Assembly: GCF_003026495.1 (NCBI RefSeq)
Contig: NZ_PYMA01000020.1
Span: forward strand, 1-64,000
DNA: 64,000 bases
Origin: Photobacterium sanctipauli
Lineage (GTDB): Bacteria; Pseudomonadota; Gammaproteobacteria; Enterobacterales; Vibrionaceae
Direction: 5' to 3'
Part shown: piece by piece, positions 1 through 10,472 of the stretch
Layout of the letters: every line of letters starts with the position of its first letter
How positions within the stretch are numbered: the first letter of the stretch is position 1
Program-made: the position numbers and the translations under genes
Notes under the pieces: model-generated
What the model was told of the DNA's origin: nothing
Database searches by the model: none
Seen by the model: only the letters and a program-made list of their open reading frames with translations

Positions 1-29
1 CACCGCAATAACCATGCGGTGGTTTGAGT

Positions 30-106
30 GGAGCGGTAGTTCAGTTGGTTAGAATACCGGCCTGTCACGCCGGGGGTCGCGGGTTCGAGTCCCGTCCGCT
101 CCGCCA
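30..106 (+). tRNA. tRNA-Asp (GTC)
   Basis: The 77-nt sequence folds as a cloverleaf. The acceptor arm GGAGCGG pairs with CCGCTCC, the anticodon loop reads CTGTCAC (anticodon GTC), the T-arm has GGTTCGAGTCC, and CCA is encoded. It closely resembles the Asp tRNA of enteric bacteria. It lies at the left edge, so it may be the last member of a longer tRNA or rRNA transcript that begins outside the window. Confidence 0.97.
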
Positions 107-114
107 CTTATACT

Positions 115-144
115 AAGCCCAAGTCTTATGACTTGGGCTTTTTT
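115..144 (+). terminator. Rho-independent terminator of the tRNA-Asp transcript
   Basis: An inverted repeat AAGCCCAAGTC / GACTTGGGCTT is followed by a run of T. It starts 8 nt after the tRNA CCA end and would end the tRNA transcript. Confidence 0.85.
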
Positions 145-238
145 ACGTTTGGTATTCAGAAACTTCAGACTTGGCGTCTCTGACGAAAGCCTGAAGCTTT
201 TGCACTCTACCCGTCCCAAATGTTACGCACTTATTCAG

Positions 239-264
239 AAGCCTCGCTGGAAATAGCGGCTTTT
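239..264 (+). repeat. Weak hairpin in the tRNA-Asp / ilvY gap
   Basis: An imperfect hairpin (AAGCC...GGCTT around CGCT/AGCG) is followed by TTTTCT. It could be a back-up terminator for the tRNA transcript or, in either direction, a terminator near the end of ilvY. The rest of 145-335 shows no gene. Confidence 0.3.
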
Positions 265-335
265 CTATATCGGAAGTATGTCCGCCGGTTTGAGGTAAGC
301 ATTCTCATCGACATACACAGCCTATTTTTACGGAT

Positions 336-1205
336 CTAAAACAGCTCTAATAAAGCGTTCAATAGTGGCTCTTGCTGGCGGCTCTGTTTGCAGCACAGGC
401 CGAGGTTCATTGGTTCCACTTTCTCTTTTTCTAAGCGCTTTATCTTGTTGCCCATCGGACTGTTATCGATTACCACGTCTGGGGCAATACCAATACCACA
501 ACCAAGCGCCACCATACTGACAATGGCTTCATGGCCGCCGACTTGAGCATAGATATTAGGGTCGAGCTTTTTGCTTTTTAGCCATCGGTTGGCTTTTTCC
601 CGTGCTGTACCAGACTCAGGCAAAATATAAGGCAAGGCCCCCCAATCGGGTTGCTCTGTCAGGTGCTTCTGTAAGCTTGCTGGCGGTAGCAGGGGAGCAA
701 TCACTGACATTGAAACTTGGTCTAAATCGATATAGGTCAGTTTGCTTGGTAGCGCGTCAGGCTTGGCGGCGATGGCGATATCGACTTCATCTTGCATCAC
801 TTTCTCAATGGCTTGGGCCGGATCGCCGGTGATGAGCTGGATCTCGATGTGCGGGTAGAGTTGGCGGAAGCGGTTAAGAATGTTGGGTAGGTGGCTGTAA
901 CTGGCGGTCACAGAGCAAAAGAGCTTGAGTTTACCCTGGAGCTTGGCATGTTGGTTTGAAAGTTCAGCCTTGACTTCTTGCCAGCTAGAGCAAATTAGTG
1001 CAGCGGTAGGCAACAAGGTTTTGCCTGCAGAGGTTAACTCAACGCTTCGGTTATCCCTAACAAACAATGTTTGATCGAGATCTTCTTCAAGTCGCTGGAT
1101 GATACGGCTCAGTGCCGAGGGGCTGATATGCATTGCTTGCGCGGTTTGGCTGAAGCTCTTGGAATCGCACAGGTGCAGAAAAAGCTGTAGGTTTTTTATA
1201 TTCAT
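336..1205 (-). CDS. ilvY: LysR-type activator IlvY
   Basis: This is a 289-residue LysR-family regulator of usual length. Residues about 1-60 form the winged helix-turn-helix (SFSQTAQAMHISPSALSRII) and residues about 90-289 the periplasmic-binding-like effector domain. It is divergent from ilvC with a 132-nt gap, the arrangement in which IlvY activates ilvC in response to acetolactate or acetohydroxybutyrate. Identity as IlvY rests on this context and on overall similarity. The start codon at 1205 leaves the two inverted repeats of the gap free as operators. Confidence 0.9.
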   Translation of the reverse strand: MNIKNLQLFLHLCDSKSFSQTAQAMHISPSALSRIIQRLEEDLDQTLFVRDNRSVELTSAGKTLLPTAALICSSWQEVKAELSNQHAKLQGKLKLFCSVTASYSHLPNILNRFRQLYPHIEIQLITGDPAQAIEKVMQDEVDIAIAAKPDALPSKLTYIDLDQVSMSVIAPLLPPASLQKHLTEQPDWGALPYILPESGTAREKANRWLKSKKLDPNIYAQVGGHEAIVSMVALGCGIGIAPDVVIDNSPMGNKIKRLEKEKVEPMNLGLCCKQSRQQEPLLNALLELF

Positions 1206-1213
1206 TTGTTATG

Positions 1214-1259
1214 TTGCATTTTTTGCAATGAGTTATTGTGAATATATCACTTTGCGCAA
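1214..1259. promoter_or_regulatory. Probable IlvY operator region between ilvY and ilvC
   Basis: Two short palindromes lie in the divergent gap: TTGCA-N5-TGCAA at 1214-1228 and TTGCGCAA at 1252-1259. Tandem LysR-type sites with TTGC/GCAA half sites are known in ilvYC control of enteric bacteria. Spacing of about 38 bp between centres suits a LysR tetramer. The assignment is inferred from position and symmetry. Confidence 0.55.
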
Positions 1260-1337
1260 CCATTGGCGTGCTTTACTATCAGTTTATTCGACAAGTCAAT
1301 GTCGGCCCAAGGAAAAGAATTCACGGAGTTTGTTGTT

Positions 1338-2822
1338 ATGGCTAATTACTTTAATACCCTAAACCTACGTCAGCAGTTAGATCAGCTAGGACGCTGCCGT
1401 TTCATGGATCGCTCAGAGTTTGCTAGCGAAGCCGATTACCTGAAAGGCAAGAAAGTTGTTATCGTCGGTTGTGGTGCACAAGGTCTGAACCAAGGCCTGA
1501 ACATGCGCGATTCGGGTCTAAACGTTGCCTATGCCCTACGCCAAGCTGCGATTGATGAACAGCGCCAATCTTTCAAGAACGCGAAAGAGAACGGCTTTGA
1601 GGTAGGTAGCTATGAACAACTTATCCCACAGGCTGATCTGGTTGTTAACCTAACGCCGGATAAGCAGCACTCGAATGTAGTTGCAACAGTAATGCCGCTA
1701 ATGAAAGAAGGTGCGGCACTGGGTTACTCACACGGCTTCAACATTGTTGAAGAAGGCATGCAAATCCGCCCAGACCTAACCGTAGTGATGGTGGCACCTA
1801 AGTGTCCAGGTACCGAGGTACGTGAAGAATACAAGCGTGGCTTTGGTGTTCCAACGCTAATCGCTGTTCACCCTGAAAACGATCCGCAGGGTGACGGCCT
1901 TGAGATTGCTAAGGCGTGGGCTGCTGCAACAGGTGGCCACCGAGCTGGCGTACTTGAGTCTTCGTTTGTGGCTGAAGTTAAGTCTGATCTAATGGGTGAG
2001 CAAACTATCCTATGTGGTATGTTGCAGGCAGGCTCTATCGTTTGTTACGAGAAGATGATTGCTGATGGTGTTGAGCCGGCTTACGCAGGTAAGTTGCTGC
2101 AGTACGGTTGGGAAACAATCACTGAGGCACTGAAGTTTGGTGGTGTGACCCACATGATGGATCGCCTATCGAATCCAGCGAAGATCAAGGCATTCGAGCT
2201 GTCTGAAGAGCTAAAAGATCTAATGCGTCCACTATATAACAAGCATATGGACGATATCATCACTGGCCACTTCTCTAGCACCATGATGGCTGACTGGGCG
2301 AATGACGATGCTGACCTACTGGGCTGGCGTGGTGAAACCGCTGAAACGGCGTTCGAGAACTACCCTGAGTCTGATATCGAAATTTCAGAGCAGGAGTACT
2401 TCGATAACGGTATCTTGATGGTTGCTATGGTGCGTGCTGGTGTTGAGCTAGCCTTCGAAGCGATGACGGCATCAGGTATTATTGAAGAGTCTGCATACTA
2501 CGAATCACTACACGAGCTGCCACTGATTGCTAACACTGTTGCTCGTAAGCGCCTATATGAGATGAATGTGGTGATTTCTGATACTGCAGAGTACGGTAAC
2601 TACCTATTTGCGAATGTTGCGACACCGCTTCTTCGTGACAAGTTTATGCCAAACGTTGCAACTGACGTGATTGGTAAGGGTCTAGGCGAAGCGTCTAACT
2701 TTGCTGATAACCAGAAGCTAATTGAAGTGAACGAAACTATCCGTAACCACCCTGTAGAGTCTATCGGCCAAGAGCTTCGTGGCTACATGACCGACATGAA
2801 GCGTATCGCTGTTGGTGGTTAA
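1338..2822 (+). CDS. ilvC: Ketol-acid reductoisomerase (class II)
   Basis: This 494-residue enzyme converts acetolactate or acetohydroxybutyrate to the dihydroxy acids of valine, leucine and isoleucine synthesis, using NADPH and Mg2+. The Rossmann motif is [14 protein letters not shown], and the long form with duplicated C-terminal knotted domains is the class II length (about 490 residues). The ATG at 1338 was chosen over an in-frame ATG at 1263 because it gives the conserved start [14 protein letters not shown] and has GGAG upstream. Codon use with many CTA/GTT codons differs a little from the GC-richer neighbours and looks like that of a highly expressed gene. Confidence 0.97.
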   Translation: MANYFNTLNLRQQLDQLGRCRFMDRSEFASEADYLKGKKVVIVGCGAQGLNQGLNMRDSGLNVAYALRQAAIDEQRQSFKNAKENGFEVGSYEQLIPQADLVVNLTPDKQHSNVVATVMPLMKEGAALGYSHGFNIVEEGMQIRPDLTVVMVAPKCPGTEVREEYKRGFGVPTLIAVHPENDPQGDGLEIAKAWAAATGGHRAGVLESSFVAEVKSDLMGEQTILCGMLQAGSIVCYEKMIADGVEPAYAGKLLQYGWETITEALKFGGVTHMMDRLSNPAKIKAFELSEELKDLMRPLYNKHMDDIITGHFSSTMMADWANDDADLLGWRGETAETAFENYPESDIEISEQEYFDNGILMVAMVRAGVELAFEAMTASGIIEESAYYESLHELPLIANTVARKRLYEMNVVISDTAEYGNYLFANVATPLLRDKFMPNVATDVIGKGLGEASNFADNQKLIEVNETIRNHPVESIGQELRGYMTDMKRIAVGG

Positions 2823-2856
2823 TCTGTTGCGAAAACCGATTCGTACCGCATAAACG

Positions 2857-2889
2857 AAAAGCCCGAATGCTGAGCATTCGGGCTTTTTT
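2857..2889 (+). terminator. ilvC terminator
   Basis: The hairpin GCCCGAATGC / GCATTCGGGC is followed by six T, 36 nt after the ilvC stop codon. The A run on the other side makes it potentially bidirectional, serving ubiK as well. Confidence 0.88.
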
Positions 2890-2939
2890 CTGCATGCACC
2901 ATTACATCAACATCCATTTTGAGGTGTTGATGTAATCGA

Positions 2940-3203
2940 TTATTCGCCTTTGTCTTCGCTAGCGAGCTTGCCCTCTAGCGCTTCCATTTTCTGTTCTAGT
3001 GCCGTTAGTTTCTGGCGCGTGCGCAGCAGCACTTGCGTTTGCACATCGAATTCTTCACGGCTTACTACGTCCAGTTTGCCAAGCTGTGCTTGGATCACTT
3101 GGCGCACTTTCTGCTCTACATCGTTGCCTAGCTCTTTCACCGGCTGTGGCATTGAGTCGTGGATTTGCTTGGCAACTTGCTCAAGTTTTTTTGGATCAAA
3201 CAT
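2940..3203 (-). CDS. ubiK: Ubiquinone biosynthesis accessory factor UbiK (YqiC)
   Basis: This is an 87-residue protein of the BMFP/UbiK family. The N-terminal half ([19 protein letters not shown]) is an amphipathic helix and the C-terminal half (about residues 45-80) a coiled coil with heptad Leu. In other Proteobacteria UbiK binds UbiJ and supports aerobic ubiquinone synthesis at the membrane. A longer reading to 3326 was rejected because family members start at MFDPKK and the extra segment runs through the terminator of the neighbouring efflux operon. Confidence 0.9.
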   Translation of the reverse strand: MFDPKKLEQVAKQIHDSMPQPVKELGNDVEQKVRQVIQAQLGKLDVVSREEFDVQTQVLLRTRQKLTALEQKMEALEGKLASEDKGE

Positions 3204-3284
3204 AACTTGGTTAACTCCGTCAGGGACTGTTAAATCTGTTGTCGTTATTTTATTCAAATATTTAACGATTGTCGTCGATGATGG

Positions 3285-3317
3285 CGCAAAATAAAAGAGG
3301 CCGCAATAAGCGGCCTC
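3285..3317 (-). terminator. Terminator of the RND efflux operon
   Basis: On the minus strand the hairpin AGAGGCCGC-TTATT-GCGGCCTCT is followed by a T-rich tail. It lies 19 nt beyond the stop codon of the pump gene. Confidence 0.85.
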
Positions 3318-3335
3318 TTGATACATTGCGAAGAG

Positions 3336-6300
3336 TTAGCACTCTTTAGCCTCTTTCAAAGCATTGCGTGCTTCATCGGCGCGTTTTAGTTTTTCCAGAT
3401 CTTTATCTTCCAAGAAAACCGGAAGTGGCTTATGGATGCTCGCGAGGTAGGTGTAGATCACCGGCAGTACGAACAAGGTAAAGATGGTACCGATGGCAAG
3501 GCCAGCAACGATAACAATACCGATACTGAAGCGCTGCGCGGCACCTGCCCCCGAGGCATAAATCAGCGGGATCAGGCCTGCAATCATCGATGCAGTGGTC
3601 ATCAGGATTGGACGCAGACGAACCTTTGCCGCTTCCATGACGGCTGCCATGCGATCTTTCTTGTTGTGCAGCTGCTCTTCTTTGGCTACTTCACAAATCA
3701 GGATACCGTGCTTGGTGATAAGGCCTATCAGGGTGACCAGACCAATCTGCGAGTAGATGTTCATCGAGGCTGCACCCCAGGCCAGTGCGATTAACGCACC
3801 ACAAACAGCCAATGGGACGGAAACCAGAATGACCAGCGGATCACGCAGTGATTCGAACTGAATCGCCAGTACCAGGAAGATGATTGCCAATGCCAAGGCA
3901 AACGTGGTGTAAAGCGCGTTACCTTCGGTCACGAACTGGCGAGCCTCGCCCATGAAGTCATACTGGTAACCGGCTGGCAAGTTGCCCGCGGCCTCGCTCT
4001 GGAACCAGCTGATAGCATCACCCATTGCGACGCCTGGCGCGGGTACAGCACCAACCGTTGCTGAGTTCAGCTGGTTGAAGTGCGGCAGGGCACGAGGCTC
4101 GGCAACCACTTCGATAGTAACCAGGCTACCCAGAGGAATGTTATTGCCATCCGCGGCGCGCACATAGTAACCCTTGAGGGATTCTGGGTTCAGGCGGTAC
4201 TTACGCTCAACCTGGGGGATCACCTCGTAAGAGCGGCCGTTAAGGTCGATACGGTTAACATAGCCGTCAGACATCATGGTGCTTAGGGTTGTACCGATAT
4301 CTTGCATGGTCACGCCGTAGGCACCCGCCTTGTCCTTGTCGATCTTGATTTTCATCGTGGCTGAATCGTAGTTCAAGTCCAGATCAGAGTAGACGAACAT
4401 GGCGTTGTTCTTCACCTTCTGCAGAATGTCGCTACTAACCTGGAACAGGCTTTCGAAGCTGTTCGGCGTTGTAACAACAAACTGGATAGGCAGGCCCGAA
4501 CCTGCACCCGGTAGTTCTGGCATCTGGAAGGCGGTCACTGCCATCTCAGGTACATCCTTAACCAACTTGGTAACGCGATCTACCACTTCTGCTTGGCTGG
4601 CCTCACGCTCGCTCCAAGGCACCATCGATGCAATGCCGAAGGCCTGGTTTGAGTTGGGTACGCCAGAAAACACTTGGGCATAGGCGACTTCCGGCTGCTC
4701 GGACAGCGTTTGGTTAACCTTGGCCATGGTATTGTCAATAAAGTCGAGGTTGCCATTAGATGGGGCGGTACCCATCATCATCAGTACCCCTTTGTCCTCT
4801 GCTGGCGCCAGTTCACTCGGGATGAACTTGAACAGCATCGGCAAGCTACAGAAGACGATGATGCCAAACACCACGACCACCGAGCGCATTTTCATTACCC
4901 CGGTCAGCATCTTCTCGTAGCGAAGTGTCATTTTATCGAGGTAATAGTGCACAGTTGACTCGAACTTGCTTGGCGTTTCGTTGGCCTTGAGCATCTTCGA
5001 ACACATCATTGGCGACAGGGTCAAGGCTACGATACCCGACACGAAAACAGAGCCTGCCAGCGTCAGTGCAAATTCCTTGAACAGCGAGCCAGTGATCCCC
5101 CCCATCATCGCGATTGGCGCATATACTGCCCCCAACGTCAGGGTCATGGCAATAACCGGTACCGCAATCTCGCGAGTACCGATAATGGCGGCGCGGAAAG
5201 GCGACTCCCCTTCTTTGATATGGCGGTCGACGTTTTCCAGTACAACGATAGCATCATCTACCACCATACCGATGGCCAGTACCATGGCCAACAGGGTCAT
5301 CAGGTTCCATGAGAAACCAAACGCCTGCATCACCAAGGCGACACCAATCAGCGACAGCGGGATGGTAATGATCGGGATCATTACCGCACGCAGCGATCCG
5401 AGGAACAGGGTGATCACCACCAATACGATCAGTGCAGCTTCGACGATGGTCTTGATAACTTCGTTGATCGATTCATTAATCGCGATCGTCGAGTCATACA
5501 TGACATTCATGTTGATGTTGCTTGGCATGTTGCGAGCAAGCTCAGGGAGTAGCTCGTAGACATTGGCAGCAATGTTGATCGGGTTGGCGCTCGGTGCCGC
5601 ATTGATCGCTGCCACCACGGCTTCTTGGCCGTTGGCCGAGGCGCGGTAAATATCATGGCTCTTTTCGAGTGTGACCTTGGCTATGTCGCCCAGGCGGATC
5701 ACTTGGCCTTTCTCGGTGGAGACGACCAGCTTCTCAAGCTCATCGGTATTGCTAACCTGGGTGTCGGCGGTGCCGTTATAAAGCACAAACTCACCAACAG
5801 CCTGGCCGGTTGCCGACTGGTAGTTGTTGGCATTGAGGACGTTCATCACATCTTGCGCAGTCAGGTCGTAAGCGGCCATTTTGGCAGGATCTAACCAAAC
5901 ACGCAGGGCGTACTTCATGCCGCCGTACAAATCGACTTTCGAGACCCCGTTTACCGTGAACAGCTGCGGGTTAATCACACGTTCTAGGTAATCGGTGATT
6001 TGGCTCGAGGCCAACTCGTCACTGGTAAAGCCGATATACATTACCGCGGTCGTCGAGCCGGTCGACATGGTTACGGTAGGGTCTTCCGACTCTTTTGGTA
6101 ACTGGGAACGAACCGAGTTGGTCTTGGCCAGGATATCGGCCAGTGCAGCATTCGGATCCGTGTTCAGTTTCATGGTCACCGTGATGGTTGACGAACCCAG
6201 CACGGATGATGAAGTCATGAAGTCAATGTTATCCGCCTGGGCAATCGCCTGCTCAAGCGGCTGGGTGATAAAGCCCTGGATGAGGTCGGCACTGGCACCA

Positions 6301-6455
6301 TAGTAACTGGTGGTAACCGTGACGACGGTGTTGGTCATGTCCGGGTATTCCCTGACCTGCATTTTGAAAATCGCTTGCAGGCCAAGCAATGCAATCAGGA
6401 AGCTGATTGATATCGCCAGGACAGGACGTTTAATAAAAACATCGGTAAAGCGCAT
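3336..6455 (-). CDS. RND efflux pump, inner-membrane transporter
   Basis: This is a 1039-residue proton-driven transporter of the HAE-1/AcrB superfamily with the usual pattern of 12 membrane helices and two large periplasmic loops. The N-terminus MRFTDVFIKRPVLAIS and the helix 4 segment GMVVDDAIVVLENVDRH carry the family's paired Asp for proton transfer. It resembles Vibrio VexH-like pumps. It is transcribed after the membrane fusion protein gene (12-nt gap) and the TetR gene. No outer-membrane channel gene is adjacent, so a TolC encoded elsewhere is presumably used. Substrates cannot be told from sequence. Confidence 0.93.
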   Translation of the reverse strand: MRFTDVFIKRPVLAISISFLIALLGLQAIFKMQVREYPDMTNTVVTVTTSYYGASADLIQGFITQPLEQAIAQADNIDFMTSSSVLGSSTITVTMKLNTDPNAALADILAKTNSVRSQLPKESEDPTVTMSTGSTTAVMYIGFTSDELASSQITDYLERVINPQLFTVNGVSKVDLYGGMKYALRVWLDPAKMAAYDLTAQDVMNVLNANNYQSATGQAVGEFVLYNGTADTQVSNTDELEKLVVSTEKGQVIRLGDIAKVTLEKSHDIYRASANGQEAVVAAINAAPSANPINIAANVYELLPELARNMPSNINMNVMYDSTIAINESINEVIKTIVEAALIVLVVITLFLGSLRAVMIPIITIPLSLIGVALVMQAFGFSWNLMTLLAMVLAIGMVVDDAIVVLENVDRHIKEGESPFRAAIIGTREIAVPVIAMTLTLGAVYAPIAMMGGITGSLFKEFALTLAGSVFVSGIVALTLSPMMCSKMLKANETPSKFESTVHYYLDKMTLRYEKMLTGVMKMRSVVVVFGIIVFCSLPMLFKFIPSELAPAEDKGVLMMMGTAPSNGNLDFIDNTMAKVNQTLSEQPEVAYAQVFSGVPNSNQAFGIASMVPWSEREASQAEVVDRVTKLVKDVPEMAVTAFQMPELPGAGSGLPIQFVVTTPNSFESLFQVSSDILQKVKNNAMFVYSDLDLNYDSATMKIKIDKDKAGAYGVTMQDIGTTLSTMMSDGYVNRIDLNGRSYEVIPQVERKYRLNPESLKGYYVRAADGNNIPLGSLVTIEVVAEPRALPHFNQLNSATVGAVPAPGVAMGDAISWFQSEAAGNLPAGYQYDFMGEARQFVTEGNALYTTFALALAIIFLVLAIQFESLRDPLVILVSVPLAVCGALIALAWGAASMNIYSQIGLVTLIGLITKHGILICEVAKEEQLHNKKDRMAAVMEAAKVRLRPILMTTASMIAGLIPLIYASGAGAAQRFSIGIVIVAGLAIGTIFTLFVLPVIYTYLASIHKPLPVFLEDKDLEKLKRADEARNALKEAKEC

Positions 6456-6467
6456 GTCCCCTCCGGA

Positions 6468-7574
6468 TCACAGCATTGGTGTTTCTGCTGGGGCTTCCAG
6501 CGAATCACTTTCAACGACGCGAACTTTTGCGTGGTTGCTCAAGCGAACCTGACCCGAGGTGACAATGGTCTCACCTGCTTTTACACCTTCAATAATATGG
6601 GCGTATTGGCCTTTGCGTTCGCCGACTTTCACGACAGACTGTTTCACGCGTAGATCACCGTTCTCGTCTTCGCTAGCAACATAAACATTGTCGCCGTAAA
6701 GCGTAAAGGTGATGGCGGTCTGCGGCAGGATGATTTGGTTTTCCATCTTCGGCAGAATGATATGGGCACGGGCAAACATGCCACTACGTAGCTGGCCGCT
6801 GTTGTTCGGGATATCAGCTTGTACCTGAACGAGGCCACTCTGGTAGTTGACCGCCGGCTCAATTGCGCTGATTTCGCCGCTAAACGGGATCTCAGGGTAG
6901 GCATCAACGAAGATCTCTACATCCTGGCCGAGGTGGATATCAGAAATATCCGTTTGCGGCACTGTAAAGCGCAGCTTCATCAAGGTGGTGTCTTCCAGGC
7001 GTACCACATCAGTGCCTGGCTGGATGTATTGGCCCAGGAATACGTTACGAAGGCCAACCACGCCATCGAACGGTGCCTTGATGGTGCGGCGGTCGATGGT
7101 TGCTTTCAGGCTCTCGATATCGGCCACCAACGAGAAGTAAGAGGCCTCAGACTCGTCGAACGCTTCTTTTGAAATTGACCCCTTACTAAATAGGCCGCGG
7201 TAGCGCTCGTATTTAGCCTTGGCAGCTGGCAGACGCGCTTCGGCACTTTTCAGGTTGGCAAGTTCCACATCAGAGTCGAGCGTCAGCAGTTGCTGTTCTG
7301 CCTTGACGGTTGAGCCTGATTCGAAATCCAGGCTTTGGATCATCCCGGACACTTCAGTGGTGATAGTCACGCCTTGGTTTGGCTCGATAAAGCCGATGGC
7401 TTCGATAGCCGGTACCCAGTTGGCAGGTTGAGCCTCGGTAACCGTGACAGGAAACTCGGGTTCCGGCATGTTAGCCATGAACTCAGCGATTTTCTTTTGT
7501 TTGAAGAGGTTGAAACCAATCACGCTCCCAAAAAGCAACAGGGCGAGAACTAGCATCACAATCCATTTTTTCAT
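6468..7574 (-). CDS. RND efflux membrane fusion protein (periplasmic adaptor)
   Basis: This is a 368-residue HlyD/AcrA-type adaptor. An N-terminal membrane anchor (residues about 2-20, MKKWIVMLVLALLLFG) lacks a lipobox. It is followed by a lipoyl half-motif, a helical hairpin (about 105-165), the second lipoyl half (KAPFDGVVGLRNVFLGQYI) and a beta-barrel. It would bridge the pump to an outer-membrane channel. The start at 7574 was preferred to a far upstream ATG at 7715 because the longer form overlaps the TetR gene and hides the signal anchor. Confidence 0.92.
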   Translation of the reverse strand: MKKWIVMLVLALLLFGSVIGFNLFKQKKIAEFMANMPEPEFPVTVTEAQPANWVPAIEAIGFIEPNQGVTITTEVSGMIQSLDFESGSTVKAEQQLLTLDSDVELANLKSAEARLPAAKAKYERYRGLFSKGSISKEAFDESEASYFSLVADIESLKATIDRRTIKAPFDGVVGLRNVFLGQYIQPGTDVVRLEDTTLMKLRFTVPQTDISDIHLGQDVEIFVDAYPEIPFSGEISAIEPAVNYQSGLVQVQADIPNNSGQLRSGMFARAHIILPKMENQIILPQTAITFTLYGDNVYVASEDENGDLRVKQSVVKVGERKGQYAHIIEGVKAGETIVTSGQVRLSNHAKVRVVESDSLEAPAETPML

Positions 7575-7596
7575 CGTTGGGTGTGCTCCGGTAGTG

Positions 7597-8169
7597 CTAA
7601 TGTTTATGTTGAATAATGGCATCCCAAGAGGCGCTGATGGCTGCGTCCAGCGCAGCATCGTTGACCTTGAAAACGCCATTAACATGTTTGCGAGCCAAGC
7701 AAGCGCAGGACTCAAGGCTTAAAACACCCAAAATCTCGTTATCCAATGGTTTGAATAGGCCGCATGCTTTGCCTTCATTGAATAAACGGTCGACTTTGGC
7801 GAACATTTTCTTTTCGAGTAATCGTTGTTCATGGCTTTCGCGGCGTGGCAGGGTCTCGAACTGACCGCGGTTGATGATGGGGGCATCTTCCTGGGTGGTC
7901 ATGTTCCAGATATTGAGCCAAATAATGCGAAAGCGTTGCTCTAACGGCATCTCATCAGACACGTTTTGACTAATTTTGTTCGCCACATAGGACAAAATAT
8001 GATCATGTAATTGCTGGAGTAGATCATCTTTGTCCTCGAAATAGCGATAGATAGTACCGGCAGCAACCCCCGCCTCTTTGGCGACCATTTGCATTGAAAT
8101 GCCATGGAAACCGTACATAGCCAAGAGCTTTTCTGTTGCCTTCAAGATGCGTTTTTTCTTGTCACTCAT
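7597..8169 (-). CDS. TetR/AcrR-family repressor of the efflux operon
   Basis: The 190-residue protein has the TetR helix-turn-helix at residues about 8-55 (GISMQMVAKEAGVAAGTIYRYF) and a divergent ligand-binding C-terminus. It is the first gene of the efflux operon, with a 22-nt gap to the adaptor gene. It most likely represses the whole operon through the palindrome just upstream. The ligand is unknown. Confidence 0.92.
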   Translation of the reverse strand: MSDKKKRILKATEKLLAMYGFHGISMQMVAKEAGVAAGTIYRYFEDKDDLLQQLHDHILSYVANKISQNVSDEMPLEQRFRIIWLNIWNMTTQEDAPIINRGQFETLPRRESHEQRLLEKKMFAKVDRLFNEGKACGLFKPLDNEILGVLSLESCACLARKHVNGVFKVNDAALDAAISASWDAIIQHKH

Positions 8170-8193
8170 AAAAAGGAATTGTAAAAAAATATG

Positions 8194-8213
8194 ATGAATG
8201 AATGTTCATTCAT
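8194..8213. promoter_or_regulatory. Probable TetR operator of the efflux operon
   Basis: A perfect inverted repeat ATGAATGA-ATGT-TCATTCAT lies 25 bp upstream of the TetR start codon. The TGAATGAA-type half site is common for AcrR/NalC-like operators controlling RND pumps. Autoregulation is inferred. Confidence 0.7.
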
Positions 8214-8353
8214 GATTTTATGGTGCCCACATATTTGTGCAAGTGTTTTTTTGATTCGTCATGATTGACGAGGCAAATGGATGGTCGAATAGACAATGGC
8301 CAAGAACCCGCTAAAATGCGCATGCCAGCCCGAAGACTCACACAGGATATGCA

Positions 8354-10369
8354 ATGAAACTGAATCCAAGACAAAACGAAGCGGTTAAGTATGTCGCAGG
8401 CCCTTGCTTGGTATTGGCGGGAGCCGGCTCCGGCAAGACCCGCGTGATCACCAACAAAATTGCCTACTTGGTTCAGCATTGCGACTACAAGGCACGTAAC
8501 ATTGCCGCCTTGACCTTTACGAATAAGGCGGCCCGTGAAATGAAGGAACGGGTTGGCCAGACGTTGGGACGGGATGAGGCGAAGGGGTTGATGGTCTCGA
8601 CCTTCCATACCTTGGGGCTGAATATTATTCGCCGTGAGTACAAGGCACTGGGGCTCAAGCAAAGTTTTTCCTTGTTTGATGACCAAGATCAGATGGCTTT
8701 GCTCAAGGAGCTGACAGAGGCCGAGCTGGATGGCGATAAAGACTTGCTCAAGCTGTTGCTATCGTCGATTTCCAATTGGAAGAATGACATGCTGTCGCCT
8801 GCGGCCGCAAAGGCCCAAGCACAGGGCGAACGCGATCAACTCTTTGCCCACTGCTATGAAATGTACCAGCGTCAGATGAAGGCATACAACGCGCTGGATT
8901 TCGATGATCTGATCTTGATGCCGGTATTGCTGTTGCGTGACAACCAGGAAGTCCGCCAGCGTTGGCAGAACCGTATCCGCTATCTGCTGGTGGATGAGTA
9001 TCAGGACACCAACACCAGCCAGTATATCTTTGTTAAGCTGCTGGTGGGCGAGCGCTCTCGCTTCACCGTGGTTGGCGATGATGATCAGTCGATTTATTCA
9101 TGGCGTGGCGCCCAGCCGGAAAACCTCAATTTGCTCAGCCAGGATTTTCCGAGCCTAAGGGTGATCAAGCTAGAGCAAAATTACCGCTCGACCAGCCGAA
9201 TTTTGCGCACGGCAAACATTTTGATTGCCAACAACCCGCATATTTTCGAAAAGACCCTGTTTTCCGAAATTCCGGATGGCGAGTTGCTGAAGGTAATAAC
9301 CGCCAAGAACGAAGACCACGAGGCCGAGAAGGTGGTGGGGGAGCTGATTGCCCATCGCTTTTTGAATAACACCAACTACAAGGATTATGCGATCCTTTAT
9401 CGTGGTAACCACCAGTCACGTCTGTTTGAGCGGGCGCTGATGCAAAACCGTATCCCGTATAAGATTTCTGGCGGCACGTCGTTTTTCTCCCGCGCTGAGA
9501 TCAAGGACATCATGGCGTACCTTCGCCTGTTGACCAACCAGGATGACGATAATGCATTTTTGCGCATCGTGAATACGCCGCGACGAGAAATTGGGCCGGT
9601 GACACTGGAAAAGCTGGGTACCTACGCCAATATGCGCGGCAAGAGTTTGTTTGCCGCCAGTTTTGAAATGGGCCTGGAGCAGCATTTATCCGGGCGTGGC
9701 CTTGAGTCTTTGCAGCGCTTCACCCGCTGGGTGGTGGAGTTGGCTGATAATGCCGAACGGGGAGATACCGTTGCGGCAGTCCGCCAGCTGGTGCGCGACA
9801 TCAACTACGAAGATTGGCTGTACGAAACCTCCGCCAGCCCAAAGGCGGCTGAAATGCGGATGAAGAACGTGTCCGATCTCTATAGCTGGATCACGGCCGA
9901 CTTGGAAGGGGACAATTACGATCAGGAAGTAAAGACCCTTAAAGAAGTGGTGCAGCGCCTGACCCTGCGTGACATGATGGAGCGAGGCGAGGACGATGAC
10001 GATGCTGATCAGGTGCAATTGATGACATTGCACGCCTCGAAGGGCTTGGAGTTTCCTTATGTATACTTGGTGGGCACAGAAGAAGGGATCCTTCCTCACC
10101 AAACCAGCGTTGATGAAGACAATGTCGATGAAGAGCGCCGCTTGGCCTACGTGGGGATCACCCGGGCGCAAAAAGAGCTTACTTTTACCTTGTGCAAAGA
10201 GCGCCGCCAATTTGGTGAGCTTATCAAACCTGAGCCGAGCCGCTTCCTCTATGAGCTTCCGCAGGATGATCTGGAATGGGAAACGGACAAGAAACCGATG
10301 ACCCAACAGCAGCGAATGCAAAAGGGCCAAGCACATATTGCCAATATCAGGGCGATGTTTAAGAAGTAG
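8354..10369 (+). CDS. rep: ATP-dependent DNA helicase Rep
   Basis: This 671-residue superfamily 1A helicase moves 3'-5' and helps replication forks pass bound proteins. Visible motifs are Walker A AGAGSGKT (residues 22-29), motif Ia [13 protein letters not shown], Walker B VDEYQDTN, motif [13 protein letters not shown] and motif [13 protein letters not shown]. Length and the N-terminus [14 protein letters not shown] match Rep rather than UvrD, which is present separately at 40.4 kb. Confidence 0.96.
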   Translation: MKLNPRQNEAVKYVAGPCLVLAGAGSGKTRVITNKIAYLVQHCDYKARNIAALTFTNKAAREMKERVGQTLGRDEAKGLMVSTFHTLGLNIIRREYKALGLKQSFSLFDDQDQMALLKELTEAELDGDKDLLKLLLSSISNWKNDMLSPAAAKAQAQGERDQLFAHCYEMYQRQMKAYNALDFDDLILMPVLLLRDNQEVRQRWQNRIRYLLVDEYQDTNTSQYIFVKLLVGERSRFTVVGDDDQSIYSWRGAQPENLNLLSQDFPSLRVIKLEQNYRSTSRILRTANILIANNPHIFEKTLFSEIPDGELLKVITAKNEDHEAEKVVGELIAHRFLNNTNYKDYAILYRGNHQSRLFERALMQNRIPYKISGGTSFFSRAEIKDIMAYLRLLTNQDDDNAFLRIVNTPRREIGPVTLEKLGTYANMRGKSLFAASFEMGLEQHLSGRGLESLQRFTRWVVELADNAERGDTVAAVRQLVRDINYEDWLYETSASPKAAEMRMKNVSDLYSWITADLEGDNYDQEVKTLKEVVQRLTLRDMMERGEDDDDADQVQLMTLHASKGLEFPYVYLVGTEEGILPHQTSVDEDNVDEERRLAYVGITRAQKELTFTLCKERRQFGELIKPEPSRFLYELPQDDLEWETDKKPMTQQQRMQKGQAHIANIRAMFKK

Positions 10370-10401
10370 CACCCGAAGAAGGGGGTAGCTGGAATAAAGA
10401 A

Positions 10402-10436
10402 AAAGGGTTGGCGTATTGGCGCCAACCCTTTTTTTA
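10402..10436. terminator. Bidirectional terminator between rep and the cytochrome gene
   Basis: The hairpin AAAGGGTTGGCG / CGCCAACCCTT has an A run on one side and a T run on the other. It separates the convergent rep and cytochrome genes. Confidence 0.85.
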
Positions 10437-10472
10437 ATTTTTAATGCCTGTAGCGGTTGTTTGTGATTGTTG

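Noticed and set aside
4966-5559. 197-residue plus-strand ORF inside the RND pump gene
   Set aside because: It is an antisense shadow; the pump gene on the other strand is intact and conserved.
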